Shown here: positions 7,629 through 15,271 of the stretch, one piece after another
Numbering within the stretch: position 1 is the stretch's first letter
Layout: every line of letters begins with the position of its first letter
Assembly (NCBI RefSeq): GCF_030063365.1
Contig: NZ_JASISY010000013.1
Location: 1 to 64,000 of the forward strand
Origin: Cryobacterium sp. PH29-G1
GTDB lineage: Bacteria; Actinomycetota; Actinomycetes; Actinomycetales; Microbacteriaceae
DNA: 64,000 bases
Reading direction: 5' to 3'
The notes under the pieces: generated by a model
The model's input: only the letters and a program-made list of their open reading frames with translations
The model's database searches: none
What the model was told of the DNA's origin: nothing
Made by a program: the position numbers and the translations under genes

Positions 7629-8999
7629 ATGAGCCGATCTCGTGCCGGAACGCTGCGGCCGTTTGTGCTCCCGGTCGGAGTCGGACTCGTGTCGATCGCG
7701 GCGTACACCGTGTTTTCGGCCATGCAGTGGCGCAGTTTCTCCGCGCCGTCCTGGGACCTCGGAATTTTCACGCAGCTCGCCCGGCAATATGCGGCATTCG
7801 ATGCGCCGATCGTCACGATCAAAGGCGCGGGGTTCAACTTGCTCGGCGACCACTTTCATCCGCTTTTGGTACTGCTTGGGCCGGTTTTCGCCGTGTTTCC
7901 CCACGCGTTCACACTGCTGGTAGTGCAGAACGCGCTGTTTGGTGTTGCGGCGGCGGCGCTGACTTTCGGTGCAATTACGCTGCTCGGGCGGCGCACCGGT
8001 ACCCTGTTCGGGCTCGCGTTCGCCTTCAGCTGGGGCCTGCAGGGTGCCGTTGAGGCGCAGTTTCACGAGATCGCTTTCGCCGTAGCGTTGTTGGCGCTGT
8101 CGCTGACCGCCTTTCTGCTGCGCAAGTGGATGGCGTGCCTGCTCTGGGCGATGCCGCTCGTGTTCGTCAAGGAAGACCTCGGCCTCACCGTGGCCGCCCT
8201 CGGTCTCGTGCTCGCCGTGCGCAGTCGCCGACCCCTCGGAGTGTGGCTGGCCGTCTGGGGCATTAGCTGGTTTGCCCTGGCCAGCCTCGTTATTTTGCCG
8301 CTGCTCAACCCGAACGGAGCCTGGGCCTACTCGAGCAGCATCGACCCGGCGGGGATTCTGGCTGACCCTGCTGCTCTGCTGCAGCCTCAGAAAGGCGTCA
8401 CGCTGGCCCTGCTCCTGGTCGCCGGCGGCCTCATCGTGGTGCGATCGCCCCTCGCGCTCGTGCTGCTGCCAACGCTGGCGTGGCGGTTTTTGTCCGACAA
8501 TCCCGGCTATTGGGGGCCCACCTGGCAGTACAGCGCCGTGCTCATGCCGATCGCCTTCGGTGCCGCGCTCGATGGCATCGTGCTGGTGCGCCGTAGCGGG
8601 TGGCGCTGGTTGCGCGGCTACGGGCGGCAGGCGGCATCCGTGTCGATTGTGGCTGCGCTGGTGCTCGCCACAACGCTGCCACTGTTCAAGCTGACGGATG
8701 TGCCGGCCAATTTCTCCACGGACCGCGCCGCAGCCGCAACGGCGGCACTGCGTGTCGTCCCCGACGGCGCCAGCGTCGAATCCGATATCGGGCTGATGAA
8801 CTTTCTCGTGGAACGAACGGATGTCTACTGGCTCGGCAACGCGAATCCCGTGCCCGACTATCTCGTGATCGACCTGCAGGCCGGCGGGCTCCCCGCAGAG
8901 TGGACCTCGGCGCAGGTCGTGGGCCGAGCTTTGCACCCCGACGCCACATTCACGACCATCTACGCCGCCGACGGCTACGAGGTGGCCCAGTCCCGCTAG
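7629..8999 (+). CDS. DUF2079 multi-pass membrane protein
   Basis: The 456-residue product is a polytopic membrane protein with about ten hydrophobic segments. It has the DUF2079 signature WDLGIFTQLARQYAAF near residue 39 and LLGDHFHPLLVLLGP near 73, followed by AQFHEIAFAVALLAL. The family is distantly related to GT-C glycosyltransferases and is predicted to sit in the cytoplasmic membrane. Substrate and role are unknown. It is a single gene, convergent with the PH-like gene at 9050 and separated from it by an inverted repeat. Confidence 0.85.
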   Translation: MSRSRAGTLRPFVLPVGVGLVSIAAYTVFSAMQWRSFSAPSWDLGIFTQLARQYAAFDAPIVTIKGAGFNLLGDHFHPLLVLLGPVFAVFPHAFTLLVVQNALFGVAAAALTFGAITLLGRRTGTLFGLAFAFSWGLQGAVEAQFHEIAFAVALLALSLTAFLLRKWMACLLWAMPLVFVKEDLGLTVAALGLVLAVRSRRPLGVWLAVWGISWFALASLVILPLLNPNGAWAYSSSIDPAGILADPAALLQPQKGVTLALLLVAGGLIVVRSPLALVLLPTLAWRFLSDNPGYWGPTWQYSAVLMPIAFGAALDGIVLVRRSGWRWLRGYGRQAASVSIVAALVLATTLPLFKLTDVPANFSTDRAAAATAALRVVPDGASVESDIGLMNFLVERTDVYWLGNANPVPDYLVIDLQAGGLPAEWTSAQVVGRALHPDATFTTIYAADGYEVAQSR

Positions 9000-9032
9000 T
9001 CCCGCCAAAATTGCCCGGGCCCGGGCCCGGAA

Positions 9033-9064
9033 ACTGGGCCCCTGATAGATCATGGGCCCAGTTG
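9033..9064. terminator. GGGCCC inverted repeat, shared terminator
   Basis: AACTGGGCCC (9033-9042) pairs with GGGCCCAGTT (9055-9064). The loop contains the stop codon of the opposing gene (9050-9052). It lies 33 nt after the DUF2079 stop and can terminate both convergent genes. A second inverted repeat of the same core follows at 9071-9095. Confidence 0.5.
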
Positions 9065-9496
9065 CCGAAGGTGGGCCCCGAACCAGGGCCCACCGCGCAT
9101 CACCACGGCTGTGCGCCCCGAGGCCACGCGATACCCCCAACCACCAAGCCGCAGCGCACTCACGGTATCGGCGAAGGCCAACTCCACCTGATCGAGCGAC
9201 ACCTGTGTCAAACGGATGCCGAATAGCCACGACCTGACACGCAGCCCGCGCTGGTCAACGCTCACTCGAACCCGCACGAAGGTGAGCATGAGCAGCAGGA
9301 CCACGCAGAGAACAATCAGGCTCACGATGGTGGCGGAGAAGCTCTGGCTGCTATCGCCCAGCAGGGTCGACTCCGCGATGATCCCGCCGATCGCGACCAG
9401 TCCGACGACGAACCCAATGACCGGGCTCGTGACCGTTTCGCTCCACGTCGAGGTGCTCTCGGCCGCGAGTGTGTCGGCGCCCATCGATCTGCCCAT
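9050..9496 (-). CDS. PH-like membrane-associated protein, C-terminally truncated
   Basis: This 148-residue protein has two hydrophobic helices (about residues 26-41 and 55-74). A beta-rich domain follows that begins VRVRVSVDQRGLRVRS and continues QVSLDQVELAFADTVSALRL, GGWGYRVASGRTAVVMRGG. This is the start of the PH-like domain usually fused behind DUF1648. The expected last strands are missing: the product stops in a short unrelated tail, WFGAHLRQLGP, encoded by the GGGCCC inverted repeats. It is in the same frame as the DUF1648 gene upstream, with only a TAA and a few codons between, so the two may be halves of one ancestral gene. Confidence 0.55.
   Translation of the reverse strand: MGRSMGADTLAAESTSTWSETVTSPVIGFVVGLVAIGGIIAESTLLGDSSQSFSATIVSLIVLCVVLLLMLTFVRVRVSVDQRGLRVRSWLFGIRLTQVSLDQVELAFADTVSALRLGGWGYRVASGRTAVVMRGGPWFGAHLRQLGP
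9071..9095. repeat. Second GGGCCC inverted repeat inside the PH-like gene end
   Basis: GGTGGGCCC (9071-9079) is the reverse complement of GGGCCCACC (9087-9095). Six GGGCCC hexamers occur between 9018 and 9092. The repeat encodes the aberrant C-terminus of the truncated gene. Confidence 0.6.
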
Positions 9497-9520
9497 CCCA
9501 GCGGCAGACTCCTCGCGGGA

Positions 9521-9994
9521 TTAGGCCGCTTCCGGCGCGGGCAGGACGATCCATTTCCGGGCCAGAAAGAACGGCAACAGTCCATAACCAAACGACACAA
9601 AGGTCAGCAGCACCCAGGCACCCAGCCTGGGTTCCGCAGAGCCGGCGGCAATGGTGACACCACCCGTAGTCAGCCATAGGCACGACGACAGCCCGGCAGC
9701 GAAGCCGAGGCCCAGGTAGACCAGACGCCGATTCGGTGCCGCACGCTCACGCAGGTAGTAGGTGGCAAGAATCGCCGCGCCCAGACTCACCGCGCCGGCG
9801 AAGGCGGCCATCGCCCAGGTCGGCATGGTCGAACTCACGGCCCCGTCGCTGCCCCATTGCCGTGGCAGCACGGCGGGCAAGCGGTCGACCCACAGCAGCC
9901 AGGTGACGACAACGGCGAGTACGGGCAACCATAGCGTCGCCGCCGCCGCAACGTCGCGCGGGCATGTCGGCGCCGAACTATGCACCAGTGTCAT
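9521..9994 (-). CDS. DUF1648-domain membrane protein
   Basis: The 157-residue product has four hydrophobic segments and an N-terminal DUF1648 pattern, LPVLAVVVTWLLWVDRLPAV followed by the typical LPRQWGSDGAV. DUF1648 occurs in SdpI-type immunity and membrane proteins; in actinobacteria it is usually fused to a PH-like domain. Here the frame ends at TAA 9521 after PAPEAA and continues in the same frame into the PH-like ORF at 9496. This suggests either a nonsense mutation in a fused gene or a coupled two-gene version. Function is unknown. Confidence 0.65.
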   Translation of the reverse strand: MTLVHSSAPTCPRDVAAAATLWLPVLAVVVTWLLWVDRLPAVLPRQWGSDGAVSSTMPTWAMAAFAGAVSLGAAILATYYLRERAAPNRRLVYLGLGFAAGLSSCLWLTTGGVTIAAGSAEPRLGAWVLLTFVSFGYGLLPFFLARKWIVLPAPEAA

Positions 9995-10078
9995 GCGTCC
10001 CCCCGATCACGCGCACACCTGGAATTCACCGGCGCGCTCCCCCATCCAAGCACGGGCCGCGCCTGATGCGTGGGTCGA

Positions 10079-10825
10079 CTACCGCTTGCGACGGGCGAGG
10101 AAGGCATCCATTCGAGTGAATTTGGCCTCGGACTCGAACAGGATGGACTGGGCGACGTTGTCGACGAGCGGATGCGCCGCCCGCGGCGCGTGGAAAACCT
10201 CCTTGGCCAGACGGGTCGCGAGCGGGTCCTGCGCGCCGATGCGATCGGCCAGCGCGTGCGCGGCGGCCAGCAGGTCGTCGGGATCGTGCACCTCGGTGAC
10301 CAGGTGCACGGCGAGGCATTCCGCGGCGCTCAGGATGCGACCGGCCAGGATAATCTCCTTGGCCACCGGCTCCCCCACCAGTTCGGCCAGACGCCAGAGG
10401 GCACCGGCAGCCGGCAGGATACCGAGGGCCGTCTCCGGGTTGCCGAGTCGTGCACTCGTCGATGCGATCCGAAAGTCGGCCGCGTAGGCCAGTTCGGCGC
10501 CGCCGCCGAGGGCCCAGCCGTCGATCGCGGCAATGACGGGCATCGGCAGCTTCGCGATGCGCGAAAACAACCCGGAGTTGATGCCGAGCAGTGCGTCGTC
10601 GCGACGGCGCTCGCGCAGCTGAGCGATGTCGGCGCCCGAGGCGAACACCCCGTTCGCGCCGCTGATAATGAGGATGCGCGGCTGTTGCTCCAGCTCGGCG
10701 CAGACGGCGTGCAACTCGTCGATCATGGTCTGGTCGATGGCATTGCGCACGTCGGGCCGGTCGAGTTCGACGTGCACCCGGTCGTCGCGGCGTTCAATGG
10801 TCAGGGTGGTGGGAAGGTCGGTCAT
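10079..10825 (-). CDS. Enoyl-CoA hydratase/isomerase-family protein
   Basis: This 248-residue crotonase has both oxyanion-hole segments, GVFASGADIAQL near residue 60 and GWALGGGAELAYAADF near 100. The Glu-bearing stretch GNPETALGILPAAGA follows. It is of normal length. Family members hydrate or isomerise enoyl-CoA in fatty-acid or phenylacetate-type breakdown. The specific substrate is not determinable. ATG 10825 is chosen because the family begins with TLTIERRDDRVHVELDRPD right after it. Extension to 10903 gives an unrelated leader. No other beta-oxidation gene is adjacent. Confidence 0.88.
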   Translation of the reverse strand: MTDLPTTLTIERRDDRVHVELDRPDVRNAIDQTMIDELHAVCAELEQQPRILIISGANGVFASGADIAQLRERRRDDALLGINSGLFSRIAKLPMPVIAAIDGWALGGGAELAYAADFRIASTSARLGNPETALGILPAAGALWRLAELVGEPVAKEIILAGRILSAAECLAVHLVTEVHDPDDLLAAAHALADRIGAQDPLATRLAKEVFHAPRAAHPLVDNVAQSILFESEAKFTRMDAFLARRKR

Positions 10826-10906
10826 TGTGGGACGTCTCCGTTGAGGTCGAGGTGAGGTCGGATCATAAATGGGGTCAAAGTTGAGGAATGGCCGTGCAGA
10901 CAAAGT

Positions 10907-11386
10907 TCAGGAGTCGGGCGTCCCGGCCGGAAAGACCCGCTTGTAGCTACGCCCGTCGGGCCGGGTCACGGTGCGGCTGGTCAGGCTTCCGCGGCGCACC
11001 TGAAGGTAGATGGCCTGGGCGCTGACCCCCCGCGCGGCCGCGGCTTCGGCGACCGAAAGTCCCGGCAGGTCGGTCGGTACGCTGCTCGGCCGCGCCGATC
11101 TCTTACGGCCCGCTTCGAGCCGCTCGGCGATTTCGTCATCGCTGCCGCCCCAACGCCACTTGGCGGCGGGGGCTTTCAGTCCCGTCGCGTCGGCGATCTC
11201 CTCCCACGTTCTCCCTGCCGCGAGCGCGCCGCGAACGGCAGCGAGCGTGGCCGGGTCGATATCGAGGGCCGTTCGCAGTGAGCGGATGGCGTGCAGCCGG
11301 TCGAGCGGGTCTGTCGCGACATCATCATCGAGGGCCAGCAGCCTGTCCAGGGCCGCTCGGGTGGACGCAGTGAGAAAGTGTGCCAT
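10907..11386 (-). CDS. Putative DNA-binding protein with C-terminal helix-turn-helix
   Basis: The 159-residue product has an N-terminal helical region (FLTASTRAALDRLLALDDDV), a middle part AAGRTWEEIADATGL that looks like a first helix-turn-helix, and a C-terminal MerR/excisionase-like segment LSVAEAAAARGVSAQAIYLQ followed by a basic RRGSLTSRTVTRPDGRSYKR wing. I recognise no named family. It starts 7 nt after the stop of the GntR gene, behind TTGAGG, and is probably co-transcribed with it. A role in DNA binding is likely, its target unknown. Extension to 11467 runs through the GntR gene and is rejected. Confidence 0.6.
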   Translation of the reverse strand: MAHFLTASTRAALDRLLALDDDVATDPLDRLHAIRSLRTALDIDPATLAAVRGALAAGRTWEEIADATGLKAPAAKWRWGGSDDEIAERLEAGRKRSARPSSVPTDLPGLSVAEAAAARGVSAQAIYLQVRRGSLTSRTVTRPDGRSYKRVFPAGTPDS

Positions 11387-11393
11387 GTCTGCC

Positions 11394-12062
11394 TCAACCC
11401 GCCGCGGGGTCGGCCGTGCCGCCCAGTGCCGCGGCGAGCCGTTCACGGGCCCTGGCCAGGTGATCATCCAGCAGTCGGGCCGCGGCCTCGCCGTCGCCCG
11501 CGCCGAGGAGCGCGAGAATGCGCTCGTGCTCGTCGTGAATCATGGAGGTGTCGAGAAGCTTCAGCGTTTGCACGCGGGTCATGCACAAGCGCACCTCGCT
11601 CACGAGCGAACGGTACATCTTGCTGATCCGCTCATTGCCCACAGCGTCGATGAGGCTCAGATGAAATCGCATGTCCGGCTCGACGACGGCGAGCGGGGTG
11701 TCGTTGGTCAGCGCGGCGATATCGGCATTGGCGCGCACCGCCTCGGCCGGCACCGAACGGGCAGCGGCGAGCCGCCGCACAACCTCACTCTCCAAGTAGG
11801 CGCGGGCGAGATAGATGTCACGCACGTCTATCGGTCCGAGATCAGCCACGCGGGCGGTCTTGTGCGCACCACGCACGAGGAGCCCCTCGGCGACCAGCCG
11901 TTCGATGGCAGCCTTGGCCGTGGGGCGCGCGACGTCGTACGAGCCGGCCACATCAGTTTCGGTCAGCGCGGCAGCGGGACTGAGCCCACCCGAGAACAGT
12001 CGCTCCCGCAAATCATGGGCGATCGCATCCACGATGGAAATAGCCGCGACGGGGATAACCAC
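11394..12062 (-). CDS. GntR-family (FCD) regulator, likely lactate-responsive
   Basis: The 222-residue product has an N-terminal winged helix (DLRERLFSGGLSPAAALTET, DVARPTAKAAIERLVAEGLL) and a C-terminal FCD ligand domain with its metal-binding residues in EPDMRFHLSLIDAVGN and DEHERILALLGAGD. It is divergent from the lactate permease remnant and D-lactate dehydrogenase, which is the standard position for LldR/LutR-type regulators. That assignment is inferred from position. GTG 12062 is preferred since GAGAGG lies 8 nt upstream. An ATG further upstream at 12122 is possible. A matching FCD-type operator is at 12146-12156. Confidence 0.82.
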   Translation of the reverse strand: MVIPVAAISIVDAIAHDLRERLFSGGLSPAAALTETDVAGSYDVARPTAKAAIERLVAEGLLVRGAHKTARVADLGPIDVRDIYLARAYLESEVVRRLAAARSVPAEAVRANADIAALTNDTPLAVVEPDMRFHLSLIDAVGNERISKMYRSLVSEVRLCMTRVQTLKLLDTSMIHDEHERILALLGAGDGEAAARLLDDHLARARERLAAALGGTADPAAG

Positions 12063-12123
12063 GGGCACCACCTCTCCTCGCCGACAAACCGGCATCATCA
12101 ATCTTGCCAGACCAGACAACAAG

Positions 12124-12156
12124 AAGTGTTGACTTACGTGAACACTTGTTAGACAA
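12124..12156 (+). promoter_or_regulatory. Candidate promoter and FCD-GntR operator of the lactate locus
   Basis: TTGTTAGACAA (12146-12156) fits the TNGTNNNACNA operator pattern of FCD regulators. Immediately left, AAGTGTT (12124-12130) and AACACTT (12141-12147) form an inverted repeat. TTGACT (12129-12134) is a plausible -35 element with an AT-rich -10 region near 12150-12159. Binding would cover the promoter, as expected for lactate-relieved repression. Confidence 0.45.
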
Positions 12157-12159
12157 TAT

Positions 12160-12375
12160 TTGAACCGTCCTCGGCATGCGACGCAACCTCAGTGTGGAGA
12201 CCTCATCGTTCATTTCATTGCCCGGCCCGTCCATCCGTTCGCCGCGGACCCATTCCTCCAGATCACCGATCCGATCTTCGGAAACCTGATCCTCTCGGCG
12301 GTGTGCGCCGCCCTACCGCTTGTCCTCCTGTTCGTGCTGCAATCGACGCCCGTGCTGGGCTGGATGGTTCCGTAA
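12160..12375 (+). pseudogene. lctP: L-lactate permease remnant with large internal deletion
   Basis: The frame reads ADPFLQITDPIFGNLILSAV and CAALPLVLLFVL, which resembles the first membrane segment of LctP-type lactate permeases. It then passes directly into LQSTPVLGWMVP and a stop, which resembles the C-terminal end of the same family. The normal protein is about 500-560 residues, so roughly 1.4 kb of middle sequence appears to be missing in frame. No ATG or GTG start is present; TTG 12160 is the only candidate. The TAA overlaps the start of the dehydrogenase gene (TAATG), preserving coupling. Transport function is certainly lost. Confidence 0.65.
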
Positions 12376-15212
12376 TGCCGAAAACCTCCTCGCGACGCAC
12401 CGCCGCATCGGCGCTGCTCGATTCGCTGCGCTTAGCCGTATCGGACCCGACCCGGGTGAAAACCCGAGCCATCGACCTGCACGCCAACGCCCACGACGCC
12501 TCCCATTTTCTGCTGATCCCGCAGGCGGTGGTCGTGGCCGAGAATGCCCAGGAAGTCGGCCAGCTGCTCGCGGCGAGCGCTGCCCAGGGCGTTCCGCTCA
12601 CGTTCCGTTCCGGCGGGACCAGCCTCAGCGGTCAGGCCCTGACCGACGGCGTGCTCGTTGATGTGCGCCGAAATTTCAAGAAGATCGAGGTGCTTGATTC
12701 CGGCGCCCGCGTTCGAGTTCAGCCCGGCGTCACGGTGCGAGCTCTCAACAACCGGCTCGCCCGGTACGGGCGCAAGTTCGGGCCGGACCCGGCGAGCGAA
12801 TCAGCCTGCACCATCGGCGGCGTCATCGCTAACAACTCGTCGGGCATGGCCTGCGGTACCACGGACAACACCTATCGCACCCTCGAATCACTCACCATTG
12901 TGCTGCCGAGCGGTACGGTCATCGACACCGGAAAAACGGATGCCGACGCCCGCCTCCGCGCCCTCGAGCCGCAGCTGCACGAGGGGCTGCTCCGATTGGC
13001 CCGGCGGGTTCGTGCCAGCCCCACGTCCGTGGCGACGATTGAACACCAATTCTCGATGAAGAACACCATGGGGTACGGCGTCAACGCGTTGCTCGACCAT
13101 GATCATCCGGCAGAGATCCTGGCGCACCTCATCGTGGGCAGTGAGGGCACGCTCGGCTTCGTCGCCGAAGCCGTGTTTCGCACCGTGCCCATACTCGCTC
13201 ACATCACCACCAGCCTCCTGGTGTTCGACGATCTGGAGGCGGCCAATGCTGCCCTCCCCGCGCTCGTCGATACCGGAGCGGCGACCCTCGAGCTCATGGA
13301 CGCGCTCTCCCTCAAAGTTGGGCAGAGCCTGCCGGACGCACCCCCGATCATCCGCGATCTGGTCGTGCGCGACCACGCAACGTTGCTCGTTGAGTACCAC
13401 GCCGACAGTGCAGCGCACCTTGGGGAGCTGCAGGCCACCGGAATGGCACTCGGTGCCGGGCTGGGCCTGAGCAGTCCGGCCCGGTTCAGCAGCGACGCAG
13501 CCGACAGAGCCCGTATATGGCATCTGCGCAAAGGCCTCTATGCGGCCGTCGCCGGCGCTCGACCGCTGGGAACGACCGCGCTGCTCGAAGACGTCGTCGT
13601 ACCCGTTCCGGCGCTCGGCCGCACCTGCATCGAACTGACGACCTTGTTCGAGCGTCACCAGTACCGGGACAGCGTAATTTTCGGGCACGCCAAAGACGGC
13701 AATATTCATTTCATGCTCACCGATGATTTCGCCGGCACGGAGTCGCTGGATCGGTACCGCAATTTTACCGATGACATGGTCGACCTCGTGCTCGGCGAGG
13801 GCGGCTCGCTCAAGGCCGAACACGGCACCGGACGGGTGATGGCACCCTACGTTCGCCGCCAGTTCGGCGATGAGCTCTACGACGTCATGCGCCAGATCAA
13901 ACGTCTCTGCGATCCCACCGGCATGCTCAACCCGGGCGTCCTCATGAACGACGACGCGGAGGTGCACCTGCGCGACATTAAGTCCACGCCCGCGGTGGCT
14001 GCGGAAGTCGACCGCTGCGTGTCCTGTGGCTATTGCGAACCGGTGTGCCCCAGCCGGGAGATCACGCTCACGCCGCGACAGCGCATCGTGACGTTGCGTG
14101 CTATCGAGCAGGCGCGCATCGACGGCGACACGAAACTCGTCGCCGAACTCGCCAAGGACTACGACTACGACGCCGTGCAGACTTGCGCGGTCGACGGCAT
14201 GTGCCAGAGCGCGTGCCCGGTCAATATCGACACCGGCCTGCTCGTGAAGAGTCTGCGCAAAGAAGACGCAAATCCGATCGCCAACGCGCTGTGGAATGTC
14301 GCCGCACAGAACTGGGACACGGTGACCCGGGGTGCCAGCCTGGCACTGACCGTGGTGAAGAAGGTGCCGACCCCGCTCGTGGTGGCCCCCAACCAGATCG
14401 CCCGGGCCGTGCTCGGTAGCGACACGGTGCCGCTGTACTCCGGAGAGTTGCCCGCCGGCGGGGTTTCGCGCGCGCGCCAGAAGCCGCACGGTGCGACATC
14501 CGCGGTGTATTTTCCGGCTTGCGTCAGCACCATGTTCGGCGCGGCGGATGCTGCCACGCCCGGCGTGCAGGTCAGTTTCGAGGAACTATGCCAGCGGGCC
14601 GACATCACCCTGCTGGTTCCTCCGGCCATTGACAACCTGTGCTGCGGCACGCCCTGGGCCTCCAAAGGCATGTCGGTCGGTCAGGCCGCCATGCGGGCGC
14701 GTACCCTCGCGGCGCTGCACGAGGCCACCAATGACGGCGAGCTCACCATAATCTGCGACGCCTCCTCGTGCACCGAGGGATTGCGGCAGACCATCGAGAG
14801 CGACCCGAGCGATATCCGGTTACGGGTGATGGACGCGGTCGAATTCGCCGCCGCGCAGATCCTGCCGTCCCTCCCCGACTACGTCAAGCTGGAATCGCTT
14901 GCGCTGCATCCCACGTGCTCATCCACTCGGATGGGAATCAATGCGTCGCTCGAGAGTGTCGCCGCCGCCGTCGCTGACCGCGTCGATGTACCGGAGAACT
15001 GGGGCTGCTGCGGCTTTGCCGGGGACCGGGGCATGCTCCACCCGGAACTGACGGAATCCGCGACCCGCGTGCAGGCCGCGGAGGTCGTGGCCCTGGACTC
15101 GACGGTGCACGCTTCGTGCAACCGCACCTGCGAACTCGGCATGACCCGGGCGACCGAAGCGCCGTATCGGCACGTGCTAGAGCTACTCAACGAGGTGTCG
15201 CGCCCCGCCTGA
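12375..15212 (+). CDS. FAD- and Fe-S-containing D-lactate dehydrogenase-like enzyme
   Basis: The 945-residue protein combines three modules. An N-terminal FAD-binding domain has RSGGTSLSGQALTDGVLVDV (about 78) and GVIANNSSGM. An FAD-linked oxidase C-terminal domain ends around IFGHAKDGNIHFML. A ferredoxin-type domain has two clusters, Cys548/551/554/558 (CVSCGYCEPVCP) and a second at about 604-614 (CAVDGMCQSACP). Cysteine-rich CCG motifs follow (CCGTPWASKG, WGCCGFAGDRGM). This architecture oxidises D-2-hydroxy acids such as D-lactate or glycolate and feeds electrons to the respiratory chain. Position beside a lactate permease remnant and GntR regulator favours lactate. ATG 12375 overlaps the permease stop. 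Confidence 0.87.
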   Translation: MPKTSSRRTAASALLDSLRLAVSDPTRVKTRAIDLHANAHDASHFLLIPQAVVVAENAQEVGQLLAASAAQGVPLTFRSGGTSLSGQALTDGVLVDVRRNFKKIEVLDSGARVRVQPGVTVRALNNRLARYGRKFGPDPASESACTIGGVIANNSSGMACGTTDNTYRTLESLTIVLPSGTVIDTGKTDADARLRALEPQLHEGLLRLARRVRASPTSVATIEHQFSMKNTMGYGVNALLDHDHPAEILAHLIVGSEGTLGFVAEAVFRTVPILAHITTSLLVFDDLEAANAALPALVDTGAATLELMDALSLKVGQSLPDAPPIIRDLVVRDHATLLVEYHADSAAHLGELQATGMALGAGLGLSSPARFSSDAADRARIWHLRKGLYAAVAGARPLGTTALLEDVVVPVPALGRTCIELTTLFERHQYRDSVIFGHAKDGNIHFMLTDDFAGTESLDRYRNFTDDMVDLVLGEGGSLKAEHGTGRVMAPYVRRQFGDELYDVMRQIKRLCDPTGMLNPGVLMNDDAEVHLRDIKSTPAVAAEVDRCVSCGYCEPVCPSREITLTPRQRIVTLRAIEQARIDGDTKLVAELAKDYDYDAVQTCAVDGMCQSACPVNIDTGLLVKSLRKEDANPIANALWNVAAQNWDTVTRGASLALTVVKKVPTPLVVAPNQIARAVLGSDTVPLYSGELPAGGVSRARQKPHGATSAVYFPACVSTMFGAADAATPGVQVSFEELCQRADITLLVPPAIDNLCCGTPWASKGMSVGQAAMRARTLAALHEATNDGELTIICDASSCTEGLRQTIESDPSDIRLRVMDAVEFAAAQILPSLPDYVKLESLALHPTCSSTRMGINASLESVAAAVADRVDVPENWGCCGFAGDRGMLHPELTESATRVQAAEVVALDSTVHASCNRTCELGMTRATEAPYRHVLELLNEVSRPA

Positions 15213-15271
15213 AGGCCGCCAGGCCCGATGCCCCGCCACCTCGCGACCCACCTCGCGACCAGGCAGGGCGA

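Noticed and set aside
763-9523. Stop-codon read-through or recoding to explain the in-frame TAG (763) and TAA (9521)
   Set aside because: Different stop codons are involved, one gene also needs a frameshift, no recoding element is visible, and other genes end normally with the same stops.
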